38,834 nt of DNA from Gammaproteobacteria bacterium (GCA_003132025.1 PKWJ01000039.1:1-38834); one strand, 5' to 3'; numbered from the stretch's first letter, positions 8,212 to 16,573 are shown. The notes: generated by a model not told the origin, from the sequence alone. Translations and numbers: made by a program.

Positions 8212-9707
8212 CGGCGCAGATTCACCCAGCGATTGAGCGCATCGGCCAGCTCCAGGGCAAGGATGCCGCGCTCGCGGTCACGCCCCAGGTCATCGCCCGC
8301 CAGCGCATGCGCCATCACGCCGGCGCGCGCCGCGAGCCACGGCTCCCGACACTGCGCCAGGATGCCGGCAATGCCGCCGGTCAGCACGTCGCCCATGCCG
8401 GCGGCCGCCATGCCTGGATTGCCGCGCTCGCAGATGGCCGGCACCGGACTGGGCGCGTGATCATGCCACTGGCCGACCAGGGTGCCCGCGCCCTTGAGTA
8501 CGATCACGGCGCCCGGATGACGCACCGTGAGCGCGCGCAGCGCCGCCATGCGATCCGCCTGTACCGCGTCGGTACTGATGTTGAGCAGCCGAGCCGCCTC
8601 CCCGGGGTGGGGCGTGAGCACCGAGCCGGGCGGCGCGGCCTGGCCACTCTCGGCCAGAAGATTGAGCGCGTCGGCGTCGATCACCAGCTGCTTGCCGCAG
8701 CTCAGGGTGCGCGTCAGCAAAGCGCGTGCCCAGCTCGAGCGGCCCAGGCCCGGTCCAATCGCCACGATATCGGCCGCGTTCAGCAGCTCCGACAGCTCCT
8801 CGGGCTGCTCCACGCCGTGCACGATCAGCTCCGGACGACCGGCGGCGATCGCGATCAGGTTATCGCGTGCGGTGGCCACGACCACCAGCCCGGCGCCCAC
8901 ACGCAGGCAGGCTTCGCCCGCGAGCCTCACCGCACCGGGCATGCCGCTGCCGCCGCCCACGATCAGTACGCGACCGAAGTCGCCCTTGTTCGCCTGTCGC
9001 CGTCGAGACGGCAGTGCCAGGGCGATCTCGCCCTCTCCCAGCCGCTCCAGCAGCGCGGTGAATTGCGCCTCCGGCGGCACCGTGATCTCCAGATCATCGA
9101 ACAGCAGGCGCCCGGCATATTCCGGACCATCACCCAGAAACAGTCCGGTCTTCAGCGCCACGAAGCTGATGGTGCAGTCGGCGCGCACCGCCGTACCCAT
9201 GACCGCACCGCTATCGGCATTCAATCCGGAGGGCAGATCCAGGGCGAGCACCGGACGGGCGCAGGCGTTGATGGCCACAATCGCCTCCGACAGCGGCGGC
9301 CGCACCGCGCTCGCCAGCCCGGTGCCGAGCAACGCATCGACGATCACATCGGCCTGCGCCAGCCGCGCCGCCGAGTAGCTGATGATGTGGCCGCCACTGG
9401 AACGAAAATCCTGACAGGCGGTACGCGCATCGCCGTGCAGCTGATCCGGCGCCGCGACCGCCAGCACCGTGGCTGAGAGCCCGGCGGCCTGCGCGAAGCG
9501 CGCGAGCACATAGCCGTCGCCGGCGTTATTGCCCGCACCGGCGGCCACGGCGATTTCCAGCGCCTTGGGCCAGCGGCTGCGCAACGCCCGCAGCGCCGCC
9601 TCACCGGCACGCTTCATCAGCGTATAGCCGCTGGTGCCGTGGGCGATGGCGTGCGCGTCCAGCGCACGCACCTGCGCCGCCGAATACAGCAGACTGGAAG
9701 CTGACAT
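8208..9707 (-). CDS. nnr: Nnr, bifunctional NAD(P)H-hydrate epimerase/dehydratase
   Basis: Nnr repairs damaged nicotinamide cofactors: the N-terminal domain epimerizes the R and S forms of NAD(P)H hydrate and the C-terminal domain dehydrates the S form using ADP or ATP. The 499-residue product has the YjeF_N domain with GAGNNAGDG (57-65), DALLGTG (124-130) and DLPSGLNADSG (157-167), then the YjeF_C carbohydrate-kinase-like domain with VLTPHPGEAARLL and GNPGMAAAGMGDVLTGGIAG. The start is set at ATG 9707 (MSASSLLYSAAQVRALD, the usual family beginning); an ATG at 9752 would run into queG on the other strand. No ribosome-binding site is visible and a TATAAT lies 6 bases upstream, so the mRNA may be leaderless. 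Confidence 0.96.
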   Translation of the reverse strand: MSASSLLYSAAQVRALDAHAIAHGTSGYTLMKRAGEAALRALRSRWPKALEIAVAAGAGNNAGDGYVLARFAQAAGLSATVLAVAAPDQLHGDARTACQDFRSSGGHIISYSAARLAQADVIVDALLGTGLASAVRPPLSEAIVAINACARPVLALDLPSGLNADSGAVMGTAVRADCTISFVALKTGLFLGDGPEYAGRLLFDDLEITVPPEAQFTALLERLGEGEIALALPSRRRQANKGDFGRVLIVGGGSGMPGAVRLAGEACLRVGAGLVVVATARDNLIAIAAGRPELIVHGVEQPEELSELLNAADIVAIGPGLGRSSWARALLTRTLSCGKQLVIDADALNLLAESGQAAPPGSVLTPHPGEAARLLNISTDAVQADRMAALRALTVRHPGAVIVLKGAGTLVGQWHDHAPSPVPAICERGNPGMAAAGMGDVLTGGIAGILAQCREPWLAARAGVMAHALAGDDLGRDRERGILALELADALNRWVNLRR

Positions 9708-9713
9708 GGACCG

Positions 9714-9721
9714 ATTATACT
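9714..9721. promoter_or_regulatory. Shared -10 region between nnr and queG
   Basis: The bases ATTATACT read TATAAT on the minus strand (9714-9719) toward nnr and TATACT on the plus strand (9716-9721) toward queG. No good -35 is visible in either direction. For nnr a start near 9707 would coincide with the ATG; for queG the leader would be about 12 bases. The gap between the two start codons is only 32 bases, so both promoters must lie here or inside the genes. Confidence 0.4.
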
Positions 9722-9739
9722 GAGCCCACGAAGCACGCC

Positions 9740-10849
9740 ATGCCCCAGCCATCGCAAGCCGCGCCCGCGGCGCTACCCACGGCGCGCGCCCTGCGTGCGG
9801 CGATCGCGCACGCCGCCCGGCAACTGGGCCTGGATGCCATCGGAGTCACCGAAATCCACCTGGATGAGGACGAGCGGCACCTGCAGCGCTGGCTCGAGCG
9901 CGGCTGGCACGGCCAGATGAGCTACATGGCCCGCCATGGCCGCAAACGCAGCCGCCCGAACGAACTCGTGCCTGGCACCCTGCGCGTGATCTCCGCGCGC
10001 ATGAATTACCGTGCGCGCCACGCCCGCGACGCCGAGGCGGTGCTGCACGAGCCGGAGACCGCATACGTCTCGCGCTACGCACTCGGCCGCGACTATCACA
10101 AGGTGATGCGCAAAGCGCTCAAGCGCCTGGCCGGTGCTGTGGCCGAACTCGCCGGCCCGCATGGCTATCGGGTGTTCGTCGACAGCGCCCCGGTTTTGGA
10201 GAAGGCACTGGCACGCAATGCCGGGCTCGGCTGGATCGGCAAGCACACCAATCTGATCGCTCGCGATGCCGGTTCCTGGTTCTTCATCGGCGAAGTGTTC
10301 ACCGACCTGCCGCTACCGCCGGACACGCCGGCCGAGGCGCATTGCGGCACTTGCTCGGCCTGCATTCCCGCCTGCCCTACCGGCGCGATCGTGGCGCCAT
10401 ATCAGCTCGACGCGCGGCGCTGCATTTCCTACCTGACGATCGAACTCGAGGGTTCGATCCCGCCGCCATTGCGGACCGCCCTGGGAAATCGCATCTACGG
10501 CTGCGACGATTGCCAGCTGGTGTGTCCGTGGAACAAATTCGCCCGCGACGCCTCGCACCCCGATTTTCAAGTGCGCCATGCGCTGGACTCGCCGCGCTTG
10601 ACCGAGCTGTTCGGCTGGAGCCCCGACACCTTCGAGCAGCGCATGCGCGGCTCGGCGATCTACCGCATCGGCTATGAGCGCTGGATGCGTAACATCGCCG
10701 TGGCGCTCGGCAACGCCGGGCGCTCCGACGCCGTACTGGCGGCACTCGAAGCGCGCCGCGAACATCCATCGGCGCTGGTGTGCGAACACGTGCAGTGGGC
10801 CCTGGAGCAACAACACGCGCGCGCCGCGCCCGCGGCGGCCGGATCATAG
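9740..10849 (+). CDS. queG: QueG, epoxyqueuosine reductase
   Basis: QueG reduces epoxyqueuosine to queuosine in the wobble position of tRNAs with GUN anticodons, using cobalamin and two [4Fe-4S] clusters. The 369-residue protein has the N-terminal cobalamin-binding domain, the conserved stretch VDSAPVLEKALARNAGLGW (147-165), and the ferredoxin-like cysteines C202, C205, C208, C212 and C255, C258, C262 (with C228 between). A C-terminal HEAT-like segment (about 300-360) completes the family architecture. The gene diverges from nnr exactly as in E. coli and converges on panC, with 23 bases between the stop codons and no obvious terminator. Confidence 0.97.
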   Translation: MPQPSQAAPAALPTARALRAAIAHAARQLGLDAIGVTEIHLDEDERHLQRWLERGWHGQMSYMARHGRKRSRPNELVPGTLRVISARMNYRARHARDAEAVLHEPETAYVSRYALGRDYHKVMRKALKRLAGAVAELAGPHGYRVFVDSAPVLEKALARNAGLGWIGKHTNLIARDAGSWFFIGEVFTDLPLPPDTPAEAHCGTCSACIPACPTGAIVAPYQLDARRCISYLTIELEGSIPPPLRTALGNRIYGCDDCQLVCPWNKFARDASHPDFQVRHALDSPRLTELFGWSPDTFEQRMRGSAIYRIGYERWMRNIAVALGNAGRSDAVLAALEARREHPSALVCEHVQWALEQQHARAAPAAAGS

Positions 10850-10872
10850 CCGCCGGGCTGCGTCGCCTGGGC

Positions 10873-11724
10873 TTACGGCCGGTGGGTTCGCAGGTTGTCG
10901 ATCAACCGCGCGCGCCCCAGCCGCACCGCCGTGAGCACCACCAGATCGCTGCAAGCGGCATTGGGCTCGGTCAGGTCGGCGGCGTTCCTGATCGCAAAGT
11001 AATCCACGATCATGCCGGCGCGCTCCAGCATCAGGCTGCCGGCACGCTCGAGCGCCGCGTGATCGGTATCGCCGTCGTAGAGCGCGGCAACCGCCTGGCT
11101 CAACGACTGATGAATCACCGCCGCGCGCGTGCGCTCCTCGGCGCTCAGGTAGCGATTGCGCGAACTGAGCGCCAGTCCGTCGGGTGCGCGTACCGTCGGC
11201 GCACCGACGATATCCACCGGCAGCGCCAGATCGAGCGTCATGTGCCGCACCACCAGCAACTGCTGGTAGTCCTTCTCGCCGAACACCGCGACGTCGGGCG
11301 CGACGATGCCGAATAGCTTCGCCACCACGGTCGCAACGCCGTCGAAATGCCCCGGCCGGAAGCGACCGCACAGGATATCCGATAGGCCGCGCACCACGAC
11401 CAGGGTTCGCTGGTCGCCGCCATGCGGGTACATATCCGTCACGCCGGGGGCGAACAAGAGATCGCAACGCGCTTCCTGCAGCAACTGCTGATCCTCCAAC
11501 AGCGTGCGCGGATACGCCGTGTAGTCCTCACTCGGCCCGAACTGCAGCGGATTGACGAAGATGCTTGCGATCACGCGATCGCCCCGATAGCGCGCGGCGG
11601 CCAGCAGGCTCGTGTGTCCGGCGTGCAGATTGCCCATGGTCGGCACGAAGGCGATGCGCAGCCCCGCGGCACGCCATTGCTGCGCGCGCGTCCGCACGGC
11701 CTCGACCGTGGTCACCGTGTCCAT
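10873..11724 (-). CDS. panC: PanC, pantothenate synthetase
   Basis: PanC condenses pantoate with beta-alanine using ATP to give pantothenate, the precursor of coenzyme A. The 283-residue product has the HIGH-like motif region FVPTMGNLHAGH (26-37), FVNPLQFGPSEDY, GEKDYQQL and the SSRNRYL segment. ATG 11724 is chosen over an in-frame TTG at 11742 because it gives exactly the E. coli length and clears the panB stop by 14 bases. It is the last gene of the pcnB-folK-dNK-panB-panC string. Confidence 0.97.
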   Translation of the reverse strand: MDTVTTVEAVRTRAQQWRAAGLRIAFVPTMGNLHAGHTSLLAAARYRGDRVIASIFVNPLQFGPSEDYTAYPRTLLEDQQLLQEARCDLLFAPGVTDMYPHGGDQRTLVVVRGLSDILCGRFRPGHFDGVATVVAKLFGIVAPDVAVFGEKDYQQLLVVRHMTLDLALPVDIVGAPTVRAPDGLALSSRNRYLSAEERTRAAVIHQSLSQAVAALYDGDTDHAALERAGSLMLERAGMIVDYFAIRNAADLTEPNAACSDLVVLTAVRLGRARLIDNLRTHRP

Positions 11725-11738
11725 CGGGCCGGCGTCGG

Positions 11739-12566
11739 TCAAAAGCAGTGTTCCGGCGCCGGATACTCGCCTGACTTGACCGCCTCCACGTAGTGCGCGA
11801 CCGCGGTCTGCGGCGAGTCGCTGCCGGGCATGAAGTTGCGCACGAAGCGCGGTTTGCGGCCGGCTGTGATATCCAGAATGTCGTACAGCACCAGTATCTG
11901 GCCGTCAGTGTCGGGACCGGCGCCGATGCCGATCGCCGGCACCTTGAGCTCCTGGGAAATGCCACGGCCGAGCGCCGCCGGAATGCACTCCAGCAACACC
12001 AGGTCCGCGCCCGCGGCTTCCAGCGCCAGCGCATCATCGAGCATGCGCTGCGCGGCCTGGTCATCGCGGCCCTGGACGCGAAAACCGCCGGTCTTATGCA
12101 CCGATTGCGGCTTGAGCCCCAGGTGCGCGCACACCGCGATGTCATGACTGGCGAGGAACTCGACGATCTGCGCCTGCGCCTGGCCGCCCTCCAACTTCAC
12201 CATGCGCGCCCCGCCCTCCTGCATCAGTCGCACCGCGTTGGTCAGCGCCACCTCGCGCGACGGATAGCTCATGAACGGCATATCGGCGATCAGGAACGGC
12301 CGATGCAGGCCGCGGGCGACCGCAGCGCTGTGATACACCATGTGATCCATGGTGACCGGCACGGTAGTGTCATGGCCCTGAATCACCATGCCCAGCGAGT
12401 CACCCACCAGCACCACGTCCACCCCGGCCGCATCCAGCAATGCGGCGAAACTGGCATCGTAGGCGGTCATGCAGGCGATCTTCTCGGCGCGCTGCTTCAT
12501 CTGCCCGAGGGTGTTGAGCGTGACCGTCGGGCGATCAGAGTCGCGCTGTTGCAGCTGGGTGTACAT
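11739..12566 (-). CDS. panB: PanB, 3-methyl-2-oxobutanoate hydroxymethyltransferase
   Basis: PanB transfers a hydroxymethyl group from 5,10-methylenetetrahydrofolate to alpha-ketoisovalerate, making ketopantoate. The 275-residue protein shows MTAYDASFA (33-41), GDSLGMVIQGHDTT (55-68), the KLEGG motif and the GIGAGPDTDGQILV segment; these are metal and substrate contacts in the family. The start ATG has GGAG about 9 bases upstream and follows the deoxynucleoside kinase stop by 9 bases. Function follows from strong motif conservation. Confidence 0.97.
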   Translation of the reverse strand: MYTQLQQRDSDRPTVTLNTLGQMKQRAEKIACMTAYDASFAALLDAAGVDVVLVGDSLGMVIQGHDTTVPVTMDHMVYHSAAVARGLHRPFLIADMPFMSYPSREVALTNAVRLMQEGGARMVKLEGGQAQAQIVEFLASHDIAVCAHLGLKPQSVHKTGGFRVQGRDDQAAQRMLDDALALEAAGADLVLLECIPAALGRGISQELKVPAIGIGAGPDTDGQILVLYDILDITAGRKPRFVRNFMPGSDSPQTAVAHYVEAVKSGEYPAPEHCF

Positions 12567-12575
12567 CGACAGCTC

Positions 12576-13235
12576 CTATAGCGCCGCGTGCCGCATCGGA
12601 TTGTAGTAGAGGCGCCCACGGCGCAGGCGCCGGATCGCCGACAGCAGCTCCTCGTAATCCTCGGCGGTATTGACCGGGTCGATCGCGGCTGCATTGACGA
12701 TCAGCAGCGGCCCCGCATCGTATTCGTGAAAAAAGCGCGCGTAGGCGTCATTCAGCCGTTCCAGGTAGCCACGATCGATGTATTGCTCGTGCAGGATGCC
12801 GCGGCGGCCGATCCGCGCGAGCAGCACGTCAACCGGCGCCTGAAGGTAGATCACCAGGTCGGGTTTGGGAGCCTCGATTGCCAGCTTGGCATACACCTGT
12901 TCGTACAGGCGGTATTCCTCCTCATCCAGCGTGGCGCGGGCGAACAGCCGATCCTTGTCGATCAGGTAATCGGCCACCCGCAGTGGGGCGAATAGGTCGT
13001 GCTGTTTGAGCCCGGCGAGCTGCTGCGCGCGCTGAAACAGGAAATAAAGCTGTGCCGGTAGTGCGCCGGCACGCGGGTTGCGGTAGAAGCGCTCGAGGAA
13101 TGGATTTTCATCCGCGCGCTCGAGCACCAGCTCCGCCCCGAGGGTCGAGGCCAGCCTGGTCGCGAGCGTGGTCTTGCCGACCCCTATCGGTCCTTCGATC
13201 ACGACAAATCGGTGTGGCAGAGTTTCAGGCGCCAT
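12576..13235 (-). CDS. Deoxynucleoside kinase family protein
   Basis: This is a P-loop kinase of the deoxynucleoside kinase (dNK) family, expected to phosphorylate a deoxynucleoside at the 5' position; the substrate cannot be told from sequence. The 219-residue product has Walker A GPIGVGKTT (15-23), the substrate-pocket motif ENPFLERFY, FLFQRAQQL, and the lid region IGRRGILHEQYIDRGYLERL. The start ATG 13235 overlaps the end of folK by 11 bases. A gene of this family between folK and panB is also found in Pseudomonas-like genomes. Longer readings from 13292 begin inside folK and are not favoured. Confidence 0.9.
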   Translation of the reverse strand: MAPETLPHRFVVIEGPIGVGKTTLATRLASTLGAELVLERADENPFLERFYRNPRAGALPAQLYFLFQRAQQLAGLKQHDLFAPLRVADYLIDKDRLFARATLDEEEYRLYEQVYAKLAIEAPKPDLVIYLQAPVDVLLARIGRRGILHEQYIDRGYLERLNDAYARFFHEYDAGPLLIVNAAAIDPVNTAEDYEELLSAIRRLRRGRLYYNPMRHAAL

Positions 13236-13737
13236 GCGCTTTCGGATTATTGTCCAGACGCCAGATCCCCACCGGATCGAGGCGGGCTGCAAGCTCGGCG
13301 ACGCGCCCGCGGCCCGGCACGTTCAGCTCGGGCGCCACCTCCAGCAGAGGATACAGAACGAAGTTACGCTGCACTATCCCGGGGTGCGGCAGCGTGAGTT
13401 CGGGACTGTCCAGTCGCTCGGCATCGAACAGCAGCAGATCCAGATCGATGCGGCGCGGTCCCCAACGCACGCGCGGCGGCTCGCGGCCCAGAGCACCCTC
13501 GAGCGCGCGCAAGGCGCCGAAGAACGCCGCGGCCGGCAGCTGGGTGAGCACGCCCGCCACCGCATTGACGAAATCCGGCTGCGGCTGCGGGCCCAGCGGT
13601 TTCGAGCCGTAGAGCGAGGACTGCAGCACCAGGCGCGTCTGGGCAATCTGCGGCAACGCGGCCAGCGCGCGCTGCACCTGGTGGGCGGGCCAATCCAGAT
13701 TGCTGCCGATACCGACGTAGGCCGCATGCCACAGCAT
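13225..13737 (-). CDS. folK: FolK, HPPK (6-hydroxymethyl-7,8-dihydropterin pyrophosphokinase)
   Basis: FolK moves pyrophosphate from ATP to 6-hydroxymethyl-7,8-dihydropterin in folate synthesis. The 170-residue protein begins with the family's YVGIGSNL, has LYGSKPLGPQPQPDFVNAV and the catalytic loop RWGPRRIDLDLLLF, then LPHPGIVQRNFVLYPLLEVAP. The start ATG directly abuts the pcnB stop, so the two are probably coupled; the 3' end overlaps the deoxynucleoside kinase start by 11 bases. Folate feeds PanB two genes downstream through methylenetetrahydrofolate. Confidence 0.97.
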   Translation of the reverse strand: MLWHAAYVGIGSNLDWPAHQVQRALAALPQIAQTRLVLQSSLYGSKPLGPQPQPDFVNAVAGVLTQLPAAAFFGALRALEGALGREPPRVRWGPRRIDLDLLLFDAERLDSPELTLPHPGIVQRNFVLYPLLEVAPELNVPGRGRVAELAARLDPVGIWRLDNNPKAHGA

Positions 13738-15249
13738 TCAAGCCGGGCCCGGAAAACCGCGCCTACGCCGGCGCCGGCGTCGTGTGCGGCGCGCTCCGGA
13801 ATCTGCGGCGGCGCCGGCCTCGGGCGCTTCCAACTCAGATGGTAACGGCGCTGCCGTCGCAGCCGACGCGGCGTCGCCGCTCCTGGCGGCGACGCGGGCT
13901 CGCGGCAAAGCGTCGAGCATCTGCAGGCGCTGTTCCGGCGATACTTCCTGCAGCCGGGTCCACCATGCCGCGATGTCAGCCGGTGCCAGGCCCAACTGCG
14001 CGCGTAGCGTCAGCAGATCGAACGCGGCACGGAAACGCGGCTGCTCCAGCAGCCGCAGCGCGCGCTTGCCGCGCGGCTGCTCCAGCCGCGGTTGAAATGC
14101 AAACATTTCCCGCAGTCCGAGCGCCACGCGCCGCGGTATCGTCACGCGCGCCGAGGCCTCGCGCAACGCGCGATCGCAGGCCTCCACGATCGCGCCGATT
14201 TCGTGCCAGCGCTGCGGCGGCAGCGACTCGATGGCCTCCGCGATCGGCCCGTACAGCAGCAGGACAAACAGGAACGTGGGGGTGACCGGCTTGTCCTGCG
14301 CGACACGCGCATCGGTATTGCGCAGACCCTGCTGCAGCAACTGCTCGACCAGGCCGCCGGGGTGTTTCGTCAGGTAGCGCTCGATTGCCGGAAACAGCAC
14401 CTCGAGCAGCGCGCGCCGGCGCAGCACCGTAAGGCTGGCCTCGCCATGGCCGGTCAGGAACAGCTTCAGTGTCTCATCGAACAGCCGCGCCGCCGGCACG
14501 CCGGCCAGCAGGCCGCGCAGGCGCGCTATCGGTGCCGCGGTCGCGGATTCGATTGCAAAGCCGAGCTTGGCCTCGAAGCGCGCAGCGCGCAGCATGCGCA
14601 CCGGATCCTCACGATAGCGCGCCTCCGGATCGCCGATCATGCGCAGGCAGTGCGCCGTGAGATCCTCCGCGCCGCCCACGTAGTCCCATAACGAAAAGTC
14701 CGCGATGTTGTAATAGAGCGCGTTGACGGTGAAATCGCGACGCCAGACGTCCTCCTCGATGCTGCCGTAGACGTTGTCGCGCAGCAGCCGGCCATGCGTG
14801 TCGTGCACGCGTTCATTGTCGATCGAATCGAGTTCGGATTCTTCGTCGAGCTCCGGCGCTTCGCCGTCCTCCGGGTCCGCCTCCGGCACCGGCTCTTCAC
14901 TCGGCGACGGCGCCGTCGCCGCGCGGAACGTCGCCACCTCGATCACCTCGCGGCCGAACACGATATGCGCCAGGCGAAAACGCCGCCCGACCAGGCGCGA
15001 ATTACGAAATAGCGACCTGACCTCATCAGGCAACGCATTGGTGGCGACATCAAAATCCTTCGGGTGACGCCCGAGCATTACGTCACGCACGCAACCGCCG
15101 ACCAGAAACGCCTGGTAGCCGGCCTCCTTCAGGCGATAGAGCACGCGCAGGGCGTTGCCGGAAATATTGGAGCGGGAGATGTTGTGGTCGGCGCGGGCGA
15201 TGATGCGCGGTGCGGTACCGATGGCAACTACTGGGGTGATATCGTTCAA
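13738..15249 (-). CDS. pcnB: PcnB, poly(A) polymerase I
   Basis: PcnB adds 3' poly(A) tails that mark RNAs for decay. The 503-residue product has the class II nucleotidyltransferase core: LVGGCVRDVMLGRHPKDFDV with metal-binding D65 and D67, GRRFRLAHIVFG (88-99), and RRDFTVNALYY (170-180). Between the EVATFRA strand and the conserved LLRDNVYG lies an unusually acidic insertion (about 117-146, mostly Glu, Asp and Pro) longer than in E. coli. The C-terminus ends in a run of about ten arginines (around 487-496), a likely RNA-binding tail. The start is TTG 15249 with AGGA a few bases upstream; no ATG or GTG alternative precedes the conserved region. It diverges from the tRNA-Glu gene. Confidence 0.95.
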   Translation of the reverse strand: MNDITPVVAIGTAPRIIARADHNISRSNISGNALRVLYRLKEAGYQAFLVGGCVRDVMLGRHPKDFDVATNALPDEVRSLFRNSRLVGRRFRLAHIVFGREVIEVATFRAATAPSPSEEPVPEADPEDGEAPELDEESELDSIDNERVHDTHGRLLRDNVYGSIEEDVWRRDFTVNALYYNIADFSLWDYVGGAEDLTAHCLRMIGDPEARYREDPVRMLRAARFEAKLGFAIESATAAPIARLRGLLAGVPAARLFDETLKLFLTGHGEASLTVLRRRALLEVLFPAIERYLTKHPGGLVEQLLQQGLRNTDARVAQDKPVTPTFLFVLLLYGPIAEAIESLPPQRWHEIGAIVEACDRALREASARVTIPRRVALGLREMFAFQPRLEQPRGKRALRLLEQPRFRAAFDLLTLRAQLGLAPADIAAWWTRLQEVSPEQRLQMLDALPRARVAARSGDAASAATAAPLPSELEAPEAGAAADSGARRTRRRRRRRRGFPGPA

Positions 15250-15263
15250 ATCGTCCTATCCGC

Positions 15264-15291
15264 TTGAGCAATCGAAACCGACGCCTATAAT
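15264..15291 (+). promoter_or_regulatory. tRNA-Glu promoter with GC-rich discriminator
   Basis: A -35 TTGAGC (15264-15269) and a perfect -10 TATAAT (15286-15291) are 16 bases apart. The bases just downstream (ACCGCGCC) form a GC-rich discriminator, the hallmark of stable-RNA promoters under stringent control. Transcription would begin near 15298, about 25 bases before the mature tRNA 5' end. The same -10 reads TATTAT on the minus strand and could also serve pcnB. Confidence 0.7.
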
Positions 15292-15323
15292 ACCGCGCCT
15301 CTTCTGAACCCCCTGCTGTCGCT

Positions 15324-15399
15324 GCTCCCTTCGTCTAGAGGCCTAGGACACGGCCCTCTCAAGGCTGGAACACGAGTTCGAATCTCGTAGGGAGCGCCA
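15324..15399 (+). tRNA. tRNA-Glu (anticodon CUC)
   Basis: A complete 76-base cloverleaf is visible. The acceptor stem GCTCCCT pairs with AGGGAGC (15389-15395), followed by discriminator G and an encoded CCA. The D arm has the TCTAGAGGCCTAGGA pattern of bacterial tRNA-Glu. The anticodon stem CGGCC/GGCTG (one G-U pair) encloses the loop CTCTCAA with anticodon CTC, which reads GAG. The T loop is TTCGAAT. Most bacteria rely mainly on the UUC isoacceptor; a separate CUC isoacceptor fits a GC-rich genome with many GAG codons. No terminator was recognised in the 80 bases after it. Confidence 0.95.
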
Positions 15400-15481
15400 T
15401 ACAATCAATGGCTTAGCAGGCAAACTGTAGTCGGCAGCGGCGCCTGTGGTGCGGCAATAGCCAGCCGGAGACACTCAGGCC

Positions 15482-16453
15482 TCAGTGCCCGCTGTCGACA
15501 AACCACGCCGCCGACAGCTCAATGCCTCGCTCGAGCGATGTCGGAACGCATCCAAGCGCCGTGGCCGCCTTGCTTGCGTCATACGTTACATCCAGCGCGC
15601 AGGAGCGAAGCAAAGAAGGGGTGATGGGATCGGGAATCCAGTGCGTCGGAAGATGCAGGCTGCCGCCGGCGAGTTGCGCCAGCTTGAGTGGAACAGCAAT
15701 CAGCCGCTGCTCGAACCGGATTTGCCACGATGGCAAGCGGCGAACCGGCGTCGCTCCGATCATTCGACCATAGCGCACAAAATATTCGTTCCATGTCGGC
15801 GGGTCGGGATTCGAGAGATTGAAGACCGCACCACTGGCTACCGGCCGGCGCAGCGCGGACATCACTGCCGCAGCGACGTCGTCCACATAGATGAGGTTGC
15901 AGCGCCCGTCCCCTGCCACACCAAGATCGCCGATACGGTGCGCAGCCAGTAAGCGGCCAATGCGGCCGGTCCAAAGCTCTGAGCCAGGGCCATAGACGCA
16001 GCTCGGTCGCACGGTCACGACCGTCAGTCCATTGCCGGCAAAACCCTGCACAATCGTTTCGCATTCGATCTTGGCAGTTCCGTACCAGTCGACACCGTTG
16101 CCAAGCGGCGCGTTCTCGTCGATCAGTCCCGTGGCTGTTCCATACACGGCGCAGCTGCTGAAATGGACCACGAGTGCAGTACGAGCCTGCAGCGCCGCCT
16201 GGCAGACATTGCGTGTCGCGGCCACCATGGTTTCGGGGCGACCCATGACGCAATTAACGACGTGAGTGACTTCGGAAATGGCCTCGGCAACCGAGCGCGG
16301 ATCTGTCGCTTCGACCTGGCGGCTCTGCACACCTGCGGCTGCGAGCCGCGCGGGACGGCGGACGCCCGCCACGCAGTCAATGCCACTTTGCTGCAGATGA
16401 CGAATCGTCGCCCGACCAACCAGGCCCGAGGCTCCCAGCACCAAAACGCGCAT
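15482..16453 (-). CDS. NAD-dependent epimerase/dehydratase family protein
   Basis: This is an extended short-chain dehydrogenase (Rossmann) protein of unknown substrate. The 323-residue product starts MRVLVLGASGLVGRAT, with the NAD-binding GASGLVG motif (GxxGxxG), then FSSCAVYG and the catalytic YxxxK as WYGTAKIECE, followed by VRPSCVYGPGS and the YVDDVAAAV segment, all typical of sugar-nucleotide or related epimerases. ATG 16453 is chosen because GGGGAG lies 7 bases upstream. The gene sits tail-on to the 3' end of the tRNA gene, and its codon use looks a little less GC-rich than that of its neighbours (by eye). Function in detail is unknown. Confidence 0.85.
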   Translation of the reverse strand: MRVLVLGASGLVGRATIRHLQQSGIDCVAGVRRPARLAAAGVQSRQVEATDPRSVAEAISEVTHVVNCVMGRPETMVAATRNVCQAALQARTALVVHFSSCAVYGTATGLIDENAPLGNGVDWYGTAKIECETIVQGFAGNGLTVVTVRPSCVYGPGSELWTGRIGRLLAAHRIGDLGVAGDGRCNLIYVDDVAAAVMSALRRPVASGAVFNLSNPDPPTWNEYFVRYGRMIGATPVRRLPSWQIRFEQRLIAVPLKLAQLAGGSLHLPTHWIPDPITPSLLRSCALDVTYDASKAATALGCVPTSLERGIELSAAWFVDSGH

Positions 16454-16573
16454 CGTCAAGCTCCCCGCTCAGTCAAGGCTTCGTTAAACCGGCGCCGATT
16501 GCGAAGATCAGGCTGCCGCGGCATCACGGCGCGGATGGTACACGTCCTGTACACCCATCGCTGCGGCCACGGG

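Noticed and set aside
13784-13830. Repetitive Arg-codon stretch at the 3' end of pcnB as a separate repeat element
   Set aside because: It is explained by the polyarginine tail of PcnB and is not repeated elsewhere.
15400-15481. Search for a terminator or att-like repeat after tRNA-Glu
   Set aside because: No stem followed by a T run and no repeat of the tRNA 3' end were found in this window.
16535-16557. Imperfect inverted repeat GTACA-N5-TGTAC after the small membrane protein gene
   Set aside because: Only 5 perfect bases per arm, extended only with a bulge, no T run and no second copy seen; too weak for an operator or terminator call.
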